A stretch of DNA of 36,351 bases, from positions 1-36,351 of the forward strand of contig JAICWX010000060.1 in the NCBI GenBank assembly GCA_025934635.1. The letters run 5' to 3'. Of the stretch, positions 22,422-29,956 are shown piece after piece (the stretch's first letter is position 1; every line of letters starts with the position of its first letter). The position numbers were made by a program, and so were the translations under genes. The notes beneath the pieces are model-generated. The model had not been told where the DNA came from. It was given only the letters and a program-made list of their open reading frames with translations, and ran no database searches. The DNA is from Streptosporangiaceae bacterium. GTDB taxonomy: Bacteria > Actinomycetota > Actinomycetes > Streptosporangiales > Streptosporangiaceae.

Positions 22422-22434
22422 GCCCGGGGCTCAG
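22418..22434. terminator. Bidirectional terminator carrying both stop codons
   Basis: A perfect 7-base stem CTGAGCC-CGG-GGCTCAG. The left arm contains the TGA of the HD gene and the right arm contains the stop of the convergent NB-ARC/TPR gene, so one hairpin serves both transcripts. Confidence 0.6.
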
Positions 22435-24485
22435 TCCGGGCCGGCTTGGCCTGCGCTCTCCCGGGCCCGGGCCAGGCCTTTCCGCACGCGCAGCGTGCGA
22501 GGATGGCCGGCGCCGTACAGCTGCTCGCAGTGTGCCAGGGTCTGCTCGAACAGCGGGATCGCCTCCGTCACCCGGCCGGTCTCCCGGTAGGCGGCGGCCA
22601 GGTTGTTCCGCGCGGCCAGGGTTCTCGGGTGGGCCGGGCCGAGCAGCCGCTCCCTGGTGGCCAGGATCTGCTCGACCAGCGGGATCAGGTCGGCGGTCCG
22701 GCCCGCGTCCCGGTAGGCGGCGGCCAGGTTGACCCGCGAGGTGACGGTATCGGGGTGCTCGGCGCCCAGGACCGTCTCCCGGCCCGTCAGGGTCTGCTCG
22801 AACAGCCGCAGGGCGTCGTCGGCGCGGCCCTCGTCCCGGTAGGCGGCGGCCAGGTTGCCCCGCGAGATCAGGGTGCTCGGGTGGCCGGGACCGAGCAGCC
22901 GCTCGCGGGCCGCCAGGGTCAGCTCGAACAGCAGCCTGGCCTCGCTCGCGCGGCCGGCGGCCTGGTAGCCGAAGGCGAGGTTGTTCTGCGTGGTCAGGGT
23001 GTCCGGGTGCTCCGGGCCGAGGGAACGCTCGCGGATGACCAGGATCTGCTCGAACAGCGCGATCGCGTCCGCGGGCCGGTCCGCCGCCTGGTAGGCCGCG
23101 GCGAGGCTGTTCCGGGAGTTCAGCGTGTCGTGATGACCGGGTCCGAGCATCCGCTCGAGGTCCGCGGTCAGCGGCTCGCCCACCGCGATGGCCTGCTCCG
23201 CGCTGTCGCCGAGCTCGATCAGGTAATAGAGCGCGAGGAAACGCAGCCGCAGCAGGACCTGGGTGAGGATCTCATCGGTGCCGGCGACCGGGCGGGCCGC
23301 CTCGGCCAGCGCCGTCACCTGCCCGGGAACGTCCCTGACGGCCGGGCGATCCGCCGATCCGGCGAGCGCCTGCGCCCGGGCCTCGAGAACCGCGGCCGCG
23401 GCCCGGCAGGCCGCCGCCAGCCGCCCTCCCCGCGCCAGCCCGTCCCTGATCACCTGGGTCACCAGGCGGCTGACGAGAATGACCTGGCCGTCCAGGCTGA
23501 AGGTCAGCAGCGACCAGCGCGCCGCCTGTTCCAGCGCGTCATCCACCTCGCCGCCGACGACCCGGCGGCCGCCGAACGCGCCCAGCTGCCCGGCGGAATG
23601 CAGCAGGTCCCGGCGGACGCCGGCGCCGGACAGCACCGAGACCAGGCCCATCACCCCGGCGCACAACCCCGCGGGGTCGGCTTCCCGGGCGGCGTCCAGG
23701 GACAGCCGCACGGCCTGGGCGGCCGCCGCCGGGTACTCCTGCTCGCCGGCCAGCTGCGGCGCGCCCGGCCGGGCCCGCAGCTGGTCCAGGTACGGGCCGG
23801 GGTCCAGCTGCCGCCCGGCTATCACGGCCGCGGCCGGGGCCAGCGCCAGCGGCAGGTGGCCGAGCTCGGCGGCCACCGGGCCGGCTGCGGCGGCATCGGC
23901 CAGCCCGGCCCGCCCGGCCAGGAACGCCAGCGCCTCCTCGGCCGAGAACGCCTCGACCTTGACGCTCGTCCCCAGGTCCGGTCCCTGATGGCTGGTGACG
24001 ATCACCCGGGCCGCGCCGCCGGACGGGAGGAACGGCCGCACCGTCTCGGGGTCGGCCACGTCGTCGAACACGACCAGGCAGCGCTCGCCGTCCGCCTCGA
24101 GCCAGCGGCGGACCAGCTGCCCCCGGTCGGCGGAGCCTTGCCCGGCGCCGGCGCCGGAGAGCCCGGCCGCATCGGCTACCGCCGCGAGGCCGCCGAGCAG
24201 GGATCCCCGGTCCCGGGCACTGACCCAGGCCACCAGCCGGCACCCCCGCGCCAGCGTGGCCCGCGCGTACGCCGCCGCGAGCTGCGTCGTGCCCGCACCG
24301 GGCACGCCGGTGACCGAGCACGGGGCCAGCTTCTCGGTGAGAACCTCGTCCAGCTCGGCCAGCAGGTCCGGGCGGGGCTGGAAGCCCGGTGGCTCCCGCG
24401 GGATGGCTCCGACCGCCACGGTGCCGGACGGCTCCCGCGGCATGGCAGGGCGGCCGGCTTTATCACCCGACACGGTCACTGCCAT
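22431..24485 (-). CDS. NB-ARC / TPR STAND-type protein with altered Walker A
   Basis: A 684-residue protein. The NTPase domain has a P-loop-like GVPGAGTTQLA at 60-70, where the Walker A lysine is Thr66. It also has Walker B CLVVFDDV (136-143), a sensor strand ARVIVTS and GHLPLALA as the GxP motif. After a helical middle, the C-terminal 250 residues hold about six 42-residue TPR units of the kinesin-light-chain type, with the pattern LGPxHPxTLxxRxNLAxAYRxxGRxxxAIPLFEQ. Such proteins usually act as ATP-switched sensors or scaffolds in signalling or defence. No N-terminal effector domain is present. ATG 24485 is preferred, with GTG 24488 adjacent. It converges with the HD gene. Confidence 0.88.
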   Translation of the reverse strand: MAVTVSGDKAGRPAMPREPSGTVAVGAIPREPPGFQPRPDLLAELDEVLTEKLAPCSVTGVPGAGTTQLAAAYARATLARGCRLVAWVSARDRGSLLGGLAAVADAAGLSGAGAGQGSADRGQLVRRWLEADGERCLVVFDDVADPETVRPFLPSGGAARVIVTSHQGPDLGTSVKVEAFSAEEALAFLAGRAGLADAAAAGPVAAELGHLPLALAPAAAVIAGRQLDPGPYLDQLRARPGAPQLAGEQEYPAAAAQAVRLSLDAAREADPAGLCAGVMGLVSVLSGAGVRRDLLHSAGQLGAFGGRRVVGGEVDDALEQAARWSLLTFSLDGQVILVSRLVTQVIRDGLARGGRLAAACRAAAAVLEARAQALAGSADRPAVRDVPGQVTALAEAARPVAGTDEILTQVLLRLRFLALYYLIELGDSAEQAIAVGEPLTADLERMLGPGHHDTLNSRNSLAAAYQAADRPADAIALFEQILVIRERSLGPEHPDTLTTQNNLAFGYQAAGRASEARLLFELTLAARERLLGPGHPSTLISRGNLAAAYRDEGRADDALRLFEQTLTGRETVLGAEHPDTVTSRVNLAAAYRDAGRTADLIPLVEQILATRERLLGPAHPRTLAARNNLAAAYRETGRVTEAIPLFEQTLAHCEQLYGAGHPRTLRVRKGLARARESAGQAGPD

Positions 24486-24662
24486 CACCCCCGCCAGTTG
24501 CGAACTTCACCATACCCATCCCCGTCGGCCTAAACTGCAATGCTGCTTTCCGCTTATCGGGGCTATCTCGCCCTATCGCAATCCCGCCCGCCGCCGGTGA
24601 CGTGTGCAACAAAGTGCCAGATTTTCATTACTGCGGTCAGTGAGACTAGTAAAACGTAAGGA

Positions 24663-25487
24663 ATGCCGGAACTTCCCGAAGTCGAGACCGCGCGGCGGCT
24701 GATCGCCGACGAGGCGCTGAGCCGCCGCATCACCGGCGTGGACGACAGCGACACGTTCACCTGCCGTCCGCACGCCCCCGGTGAACTGCGGGCCGCGCTG
24801 ACCGCACGGACGCTCACCGCGGCCCGCAGGCGAGGCAAGACGATGTGGTGCGAAACCTCGGAGGGCGGCCCCGACCTGGGCATCCACCTGGGCATGGGCG
24901 GGCGGATCGTCGTCACCGCGGCCAGCGGGCTGGCCGCCGAGGGGGGCGGCCCGCGCCGCCGCGACGCGCAGCCCCGCAAGGCCGAGTGGGACCGGTTCAC
25001 GCTAACCTTCGCCGACGGCGGCAGGCTGGCGCTGTTCGACAAGCGGCGCCTGGGCCGGGTCCGGCTGAACCCCGATATCGACGCGCTCGGGCCGGACGCG
25101 GCCGAGGTCACCCCGGCGGAATTCCGCGCCCTGATCACCAGGGGAGCGGTGGCGGTCAAGGCCCGGCTGCTCGACCAGTCCAGGATCGCCGGCGTGGGGA
25201 ACCTGCTGGCCGACGAGATCCTGTGGCAGGCCAGGGTCTCCCCGGCGGCGCGGACGGACCGGCTGAGCCGCGCGGACGGTGACCGCCTGGGCCGGGCGCT
25301 GGTGTCCGCCCTGGAATCCGCCATCGCCCGCGGCGGCGTGCACACCGGCGACGTCATCGCGTCCCGTCATCCGGGCGGCAGCTGCCCGCGGTGCGGCGCC
25401 GAGATGCGCCACGGCACGGTGGGAGGGCGCTCCACCTGGTGGTGCTCGCGCGAGCAGGAGGGCGCGCGGCCGTCCCGTTCGGTATAA
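24663..25487 (+). CDS. Fpg/Nei-family DNA glycosylase
   Basis: A 274-residue bifunctional DNA glycosylase/AP lyase for oxidised bases. The N-terminus MPELPEVETARRL supplies the catalytic Pro2 and Glu3. The TAARRRGKTMWC segment holds the conserved Lys, LGIHLGMGGRI the void-filling region, and QSRIAGVGNLLADEILW the helix-two-turn-helix. The zinc finger reads CPRCGAEMRH...GGRSTWWCSREQ: three Cys, with Glu where the fourth Cys is usual, while the catalytic finger Arg is present. It starts at ATG 24663 with AAGGA upstream, after a 175-base AT-rich divergent intergenic region. I cannot decide between the MutM and Nei activity classes. Confidence 0.92.
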   Translation: MPELPEVETARRLIADEALSRRITGVDDSDTFTCRPHAPGELRAALTARTLTAARRRGKTMWCETSEGGPDLGIHLGMGGRIVVTAASGLAAEGGGPRRRDAQPRKAEWDRFTLTFADGGRLALFDKRRLGRVRLNPDIDALGPDAAEVTPAEFRALITRGAVAVKARLLDQSRIAGVGNLLADEILWQARVSPAARTDRLSRADGDRLGRALVSALESAIARGGVHTGDVIASRHPGGSCPRCGAEMRHGTVGGRSTWWCSREQEGARPSRSV

Positions 25488-25519
25488 AGATCTTTCAGGG
25501 CCGAACGGAGGTGCGGTGC

Positions 25520-26323
25520 GTGCTCGGTGACGAGGCGGTCCTGGACGCGGCCCGCCGCCTGCTGGCGGCCGAGCGGTCGCGGCGGCCCATCCGGCAGCTG
25601 TCCCTGCAGTACCCGGACATGACCGTGGCGGACGCCTACCGCGTGCAGCGGGCGCTGGTGGCGGCCAAGATCGCCGAGGGCAGGACCGTCGCGGCGCGGA
25701 AGATCGGCCTGACCTCGCGCGCCATGCAGCAGGCGGTCTCGATCACCGAGCCCGACCACGGCGTCATCTTCGACGACATGGTCTTCGCCGACGGCGGCAC
25801 GGTGCCGTTCGGCCGGTTCATCCGCCCGCGGGTCGAGGTCGAGCTGGCCTTCGTCCTGGGCGAGCCGCTGACGGGCCCGGGCGTGACCGCGCTCGACGTC
25901 CTGGACGCGACCCGGTGGGTGACCCCGGCGCTGGAGATCCTCGACGCGCGGGTGCAGATGAGCGACCCGGAAACCGGCCACCTGCGCACCATCGTCGACA
26001 CGATCGCGGACAACGCGGCCGATGCCGGGATCGTCACCGGCGGGCGCGCGGTCCGGCCGGACGCCTGCGACCTGCGCCGGGTCGCGGCCCTGCTCTACGT
26101 CAACGAGGCGATCGAGGAGACCGGCGTGGCAGCCGGGGTGCTCGGCCATCCGGCCAACGGCGTCGCCTGGCTGGCGAATGCGCTCGCGCCGCACGGCGAA
26201 CCCCTCCCGGCCGGGCAGCCGATCCTGGCCGGGTCGTTCACCCGGCCGGTGTTGGTCGGCGAGGGAGACGTGATCCACGCGGATTTCGGCGACCTGGGCG
26301 CGGTGACCTGCCGGTTCCGTTAG
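25520..26323 (+). CDS. 2-oxo-hept-4-ene-1,7-dioate hydratase-like (HpaH/MhpD family)
   Basis: A 267-residue enzyme of the fumarylacetoacetase-related hydratase family that adds water to 2-oxo-4-enoates in meta-cleavage pathways. Marks are [12 protein letters not shown], the metal-binding [13 protein letters not shown] (ExE), [11 protein letters not shown] and [12 protein letters not shown] near 170. Length equals that of E. coli HpaH. GTG 25520 is chosen because GGAGG lies 8 bases upstream and the usual N-terminus fits; a longer frame overlaps the glycosylase gene. No other homoprotocatechuate genes are nearby, so the physiological substrate is open. Confidence 0.88.
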   Translation: MLGDEAVLDAARRLLAAERSRRPIRQLSLQYPDMTVADAYRVQRALVAAKIAEGRTVAARKIGLTSRAMQQAVSITEPDHGVIFDDMVFADGGTVPFGRFIRPRVEVELAFVLGEPLTGPGVTALDVLDATRWVTPALEILDARVQMSDPETGHLRTIVDTIADNAADAGIVTGGRAVRPDACDLRRVAALLYVNEAIEETGVAAGVLGHPANGVAWLANALAPHGEPLPAGQPILAGSFTRPVLVGEGDVIHADFGDLGAVTCRFR

Positions 26324-26413
26324 AAACTAGGTACCGGGGGATCGGCCTGGCTCATAGCCCGCGCATAAGGTTGCTTCAGCCATGGCGCAGCGTGGTCGCC
26401 GATTCTCCATGTC

Positions 26414-27724
26414 ATGACAGTTCTGCAGGTGGATATTGTTGTTCCTGTTCGTAATGAGGAACGTGATCTCGCGCCGAGCGTGCGCCGACTGGCCGGCTAC
26501 CTGAGCGAGAGCTTTCCCTTCAGCGCCCGCATCACCATCGCGGACAACGGCAGCACCGATGCCACCTGGGCGATCGCGGGGCAGCTGGCCCGTGAGCTGC
26601 CGCAGGTGCGGGCGGTCCGGACGGAGCTGCCGGGACGCGGCCGGACGCTGCGGGCCATCTGGTCGCAGAGCGAGGCCGAGGTCCTCGCCTACATGGATGT
26701 CGATCTGTCGACAGACCTGAACGCGCTGCTCCCGCTGGTCGCCCCGCTGCTGTCCGGGCACAGCGACGTGGCCATCGGCACCCGGCTGGCCCGCGGCTCG
26801 CGGGTCATCCGCGGGCCGAAGCGGGAGATCATCTCGCGCGGTTACAACCTGCTGCTGCGGACCCTGATGGGGGCGCGCTTCTCGGACGCGCAGTGCGGCT
26901 TCAAGGCGCTCAGGCGCGATCAGGCCCGGGACCTGCTGCCGCTCACCCAGGACACCGGCTGGTTCTTCGACACCGAGCTGCTGGTGCTGGCCGAGCGGGC
27001 CGGGCTGCGCATCCACGAGGTCCCGGTGGACTGGATCGACGACCTGGACTCGCGGGTCGACATCGTCGCCACCGCCCTGGCCGACCTGCGCGGCATGGCC
27101 CGGCTCGGGGCCGGCTTCGCGCGCGGCACCATCGTGGTCCCCCGGCTGCGCGGCCCGTCGCCCGGCGGCGCGCCCCCCGGAGCCGGGAACCTCCGCGTGC
27201 AGATCGCCCGGTTCATCGTCATCGGGGTCGCCTGCACCGTCGCCTACCTGGCGCTGTTCCTGCTGCTCCGGGTGATCATGCCGGCCCAGGCCGCCAACGT
27301 GGTCAGCCTGCTGGTCACGGCGGTCGCCAACACGGCGGCGAACCGGCGGCTGACGTTCGGCATCAGCGGCCGGCCCGGCTCGGCCCGGCACCAGTTCAAG
27401 GGCCTGCTCGCGGTCGGCGTCGGGCTGGCGCTGACCGCGGGCGCGCTGGCGGCGCTCGGCCCGGGCGCTGGCCGGCTGGCCGAGATCTCGGTGCTGGTCA
27501 CCGCCAACCTGGTGGCTACCGTCCTGCGGTTCCTGCTGTTCCGGCACTGGGTCTTCGGCAAGCAGCGGGTCTTCGGCAAGCAGCCGGTTTCCGGCAAGCA
27601 GGGGAGCTCCGGGGAGCACCACGACCCCGGCGGGGCAGGGTATCCGCCGGCGCCGACGTGGCCCCGGCAAGACCAGGCAATCGGCCGAGTCGAGATGGTT
27701 ACCTACGGAGACCGGAGCTCATGA
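26414..27724 (+). CDS. Family 2 glycosyltransferase fused to a GtrA-like membrane domain
   Basis: 436 residues. Residues 1-245 form a GT-A glycosyltransferase of the DPM1/GtrB type: VDIVVPVRNEERDL, TIADNGSTDAT, the metal-binding AYMDVDLSTD, then FSDAQCGFKALRRD and WFFDTELLVLAERAG. It likely charges polyprenyl phosphate with a sugar. Residues about 265-385 are four TM helices of GtrA type (RFIVIGVACTVAYLALF, NVVSLLVTAVANTAANRRLTF, FRHWVF), proposed to flip the lipid-linked sugar. The tail has a threefold KQ-containing repeat. The ATG at 26414 has no strong ribosome site. The stop overlaps the next ATG (ATGA), giving a donor-synthase plus GT-C transferase pair as in B. subtilis ykcC-ykcB. Confidence 0.92.
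   Translation: MTVLQVDIVVPVRNEERDLAPSVRRLAGYLSESFPFSARITIADNGSTDATWAIAGQLARELPQVRAVRTELPGRGRTLRAIWSQSEAEVLAYMDVDLSTDLNALLPLVAPLLSGHSDVAIGTRLARGSRVIRGPKREIISRGYNLLLRTLMGARFSDAQCGFKALRRDQARDLLPLTQDTGWFFDTELLVLAERAGLRIHEVPVDWIDDLDSRVDIVATALADLRGMARLGAGFARGTIVVPRLRGPSPGGAPPGAGNLRVQIARFIVIGVACTVAYLALFLLLRVIMPAQAANVVSLLVTAVANTAANRRLTFGISGRPGSARHQFKGLLAVGVGLALTAGALAALGPGAGRLAEISVLVTANLVATVLRFLLFRHWVFGKQRVFGKQPVSGKQGSSGEHHDPGGAGYPPAPTWPRQDQAIGRVEMVTYGDRSS
27551..27604 (+). repeat. Three 18-base tandem repeats in the GT2-GtrA tail
   Basis: Units of about GTCTTCGGCAAGCAGCGG encode VFGKQR, VFGKQP, VSGKQG. The first two differ at one base; the third is diverged. They are in frame, right after the last TM helix. 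Confidence 0.85.
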
Positions 27725-29901
27725 GCGCGACCACATCGATACCGCGGCACGCGACCGGCGGCCGTCCCGGGGGGCACCGGGTTCCGCGGCTGCTGCGCGG
27801 CCCGGAAACCGATCCGCGGTGGGGCCGGCCGGCCCTGGCCGGGCTGCTGGCGCTGACCGCCCTGCTGTACCTGTGGGGCCTGACCAGGAACGGCTGGGCG
27901 AACGACTTCTACGCGGCCGCGGTCCAGGCCGGCACCAAGAGCTGGAAGGCGTTTTTCTTCGGCTCGTTCGACTCCTCGAACTTCATCACCGTGGACAAGA
28001 CGCCCGGCTCGCTGTGGGTGATGGAGCTCTCGGGGCGGATCTTCGGCTTCAGCCAGTGGTCGATGCTGGCGCCGCAGGCGCTGGAGGGCGTGGCGTCGGT
28101 GCTGCTGCTGTACGCCGCGGTCAAGCGCTGGTCCGGGTCCGGGGCCGGGCTGGTGGCCGGCCTGGCGCTCGCGCTGACCCCGGTGGCCGCGCTGATGTTC
28201 CGGTTCAACAACCCCGACGCGCTGCTGGTGCTGCTGATGACCGCGGCGGCCTACACGCTGGTCCGGGCGATCGAGAACGGCCGGTCGAGATGGCTGGTCT
28301 TCACCGGCCTGCTGCTCGGGTTCGCGTTCCTGGCCAAGATGCTGCAGGCGTGCCTGGTGGTGCCGGGGTTCGCGGCCGCCTACCTGTGGGCCGGCCCGCC
28401 GCGGATCGGCCGCCGCATCTGGCAGACGGCCCTGATGGGCGCGGGCATCATCGCCGGCGCCGGCTGGTGGATCCTGGCCGCCGAGCTCACCCCGGCGGCG
28501 GACCGGCCCTACTTCGGCGGCTCCACCACCAACAACATCCTGCAGCTGGCCATCGGGTACAACGGCCTGGGCCGGCTGACCGGCAACGAGAGCGGATCCA
28601 TCGGCGGAGGCGGCGGGGGCGGCGGCCAGGGGGCCTCGTTCGGCGGCGCGACCGGCATCCTGCGGCTGTTCCAGTCCGAGTTCGGCGGCCAGGTCAGCTG
28701 GCTGCTGCCCGCCGCGCTGATCTCGCTGGCCGCGATGATCTGGGGGTCGCGCCGGGCGGCGCGGACCGACCGGACCCGGGCCGCGGCCCTGCTGTGGGGC
28801 GGCTGGGTCCTGGTGACCGGCCTGGTGTTCAGCTACATGAACGGCATCATCCACCCGTACTACATGGTCGCGCTGGCGCCCGGCATCGCCGCGCTGGCGG
28901 GTATCGGGGCGGCGGCCCTGTGGCAGGAGCGGCCCGGGCGCGCCGGGCAGGTGGTGCTGGCGGCGGGCATCGCCGTCACCGCGGTGTGGGCCTTCGTGCT
29001 GCTCGGCCGGACGCCGGACTGGCTGCCGGGGCTGCGCTGGGTGATCGTGGTCGCGGGCGCGGCCGCCGCGGGCCTGGTGCTGGCCCGCCCCTGGCCGGCC
29101 GCGCGGGCCGGCTCGCACCGCGGGCGGCTGGCGCTGGTCGCGGCGCCGCTCGGGCTGGTCCTGGTGGCCGGGCTGACCGGGCCGGCGGCGTACGCGCTGG
29201 ACACGGTGAGCACCGCGCACACCGGCGCGATCCCGAGCGCGGGCCCGGGCGGGTTCGGCGGCGGCCCCGGCGGCGGAGGCGGTCCGGGCGGCGGCCGGGG
29301 CGGGTTCCCCGGCGGCCAGGCGGGCCAGGGCGGGTTCCCGGGCGGCCAGGCCGGGCGCGGCGCGGCCGGGACCGGAGCACCGTCCGGAACCGGGGCTCCG
29401 CCCGGGACCGGTGCGGCCAGCGGCGGCAGCCCGTCCGGGATGGCGGGGGCGGCACCGGGCGGGTCCTCGAGCGGGACCGGCACGATGCCGGGCGGCGGCT
29501 TCGGTGGCCGCGGCGACGGCGGCGGTTTCGGCGGGGCCGGCGGCCTGGGTGGCAACACCACCGTGAGCAATGCCCTGGTCAAGCTGCTCGAGAAGGATGC
29601 GTCCAGCTACACGTGGGCAGCCGCGACCGAGGGCTCGGAGGAAGCCGCGCCGCTGGAACTCGCTACCGGCGAGGCGGTAATGGCCATCGGCGGGTTCAAC
29701 GGGACCGACCCGTGGCCCTCGCTGGCGGTGTTCAAGGAACTGGTGGCCAAGCACGAGATCCACTATTACGTGGGCCAGGGCAGCCAGAGCTTCGGCGGCG
29801 GGCAGGGCTCCTCATCCATCGAGAGCTGGGTGGCGGCCCACTACGCGAAGGCGACCGTCGGCGGCCAGACCGTCTACGATCTCACCCAGCCCGCGTCGTA
29901 G
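27721..29901 (+). CDS. GT39/ArnT-like membrane glycosyltransferase with Gly-rich outer domain (YkcB-like)
   Basis: 726 residues. The N-terminal 490 residues are a GT-C membrane glycosyltransferase: an acidic first loop LTRNGWANDFYAAAVQAG, DKTPGSLWVMEL, RFNNPDALLVLLM, about eleven TM helices and MNGIIHPYYMVALAPGI. A long Gly/Pro/Ala-rich linker (about 505-620) follows. It leads to a compact outer domain, VSNALVKLLEKDASSYTWAAAT, AIGGFNGTDPWP, HYYVGQ, IESWVAAHY, as in actinobacterial and YkcB-type relatives. It should use the polyprenyl-phosphate sugar from the coupled GT2-GtrA protein. The ATG overlaps that gene's stop. A short Gly-Ser insertion (SIGGGGGGGGQGASFGG) occurs in an outer loop. Confidence 0.92.
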   Translation: MSATTSIPRHATGGRPGGHRVPRLLRGPETDPRWGRPALAGLLALTALLYLWGLTRNGWANDFYAAAVQAGTKSWKAFFFGSFDSSNFITVDKTPGSLWVMELSGRIFGFSQWSMLAPQALEGVASVLLLYAAVKRWSGSGAGLVAGLALALTPVAALMFRFNNPDALLVLLMTAAAYTLVRAIENGRSRWLVFTGLLLGFAFLAKMLQACLVVPGFAAAYLWAGPPRIGRRIWQTALMGAGIIAGAGWWILAAELTPAADRPYFGGSTTNNILQLAIGYNGLGRLTGNESGSIGGGGGGGGQGASFGGATGILRLFQSEFGGQVSWLLPAALISLAAMIWGSRRAARTDRTRAAALLWGGWVLVTGLVFSYMNGIIHPYYMVALAPGIAALAGIGAAALWQERPGRAGQVVLAAGIAVTAVWAFVLLGRTPDWLPGLRWVIVVAGAAAAGLVLARPWPAARAGSHRGRLALVAAPLGLVLVAGLTGPAAYALDTVSTAHTGAIPSAGPGGFGGGPGGGGGPGGGRGGFPGGQAGQGGFPGGQAGRGAAGTGAPSGTGAPPGTGAASGGSPSGMAGAAPGGSSSGTGTMPGGGFGGRGDGGGFGGAGGLGGNTTVSNALVKLLEKDASSYTWAAATEGSEEAAPLELATGEAVMAIGGFNGTDPWPSLAVFKELVAKHEIHYYVGQGSQSFGGGQGSSSIESWVAAHYAKATVGGQTVYDLTQPAS

Positions 29902-29914
29902 CTCGATCGTTAGC

Positions 29915-29934
29915 GGACGGCGAGATAGCCGTCC
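29915..29934 (+). terminator. Hairpin after the GT39 gene
   Basis: A perfect 7-base stem GGACGGC-GAGATA-GCCGTCC lies 13 bases after the stop of the GT39 gene and 22 bases before the MMPL start. It may end the GT2-GT39 transcript or attenuate read-through into the transporter gene. Confidence 0.5.
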
Positions 29935-29956
29935 CGATTCTGGGTACTGGCCGCGC

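Noticed and set aside
26893..29901. 1002-codon open frame covering the GT2 end and GT39 gene
   Set aside because: Only the portion from ATG 27721 is the real GT39 protein; the first 276 codons are the out-of-frame reading of the GT2-GtrA gene.
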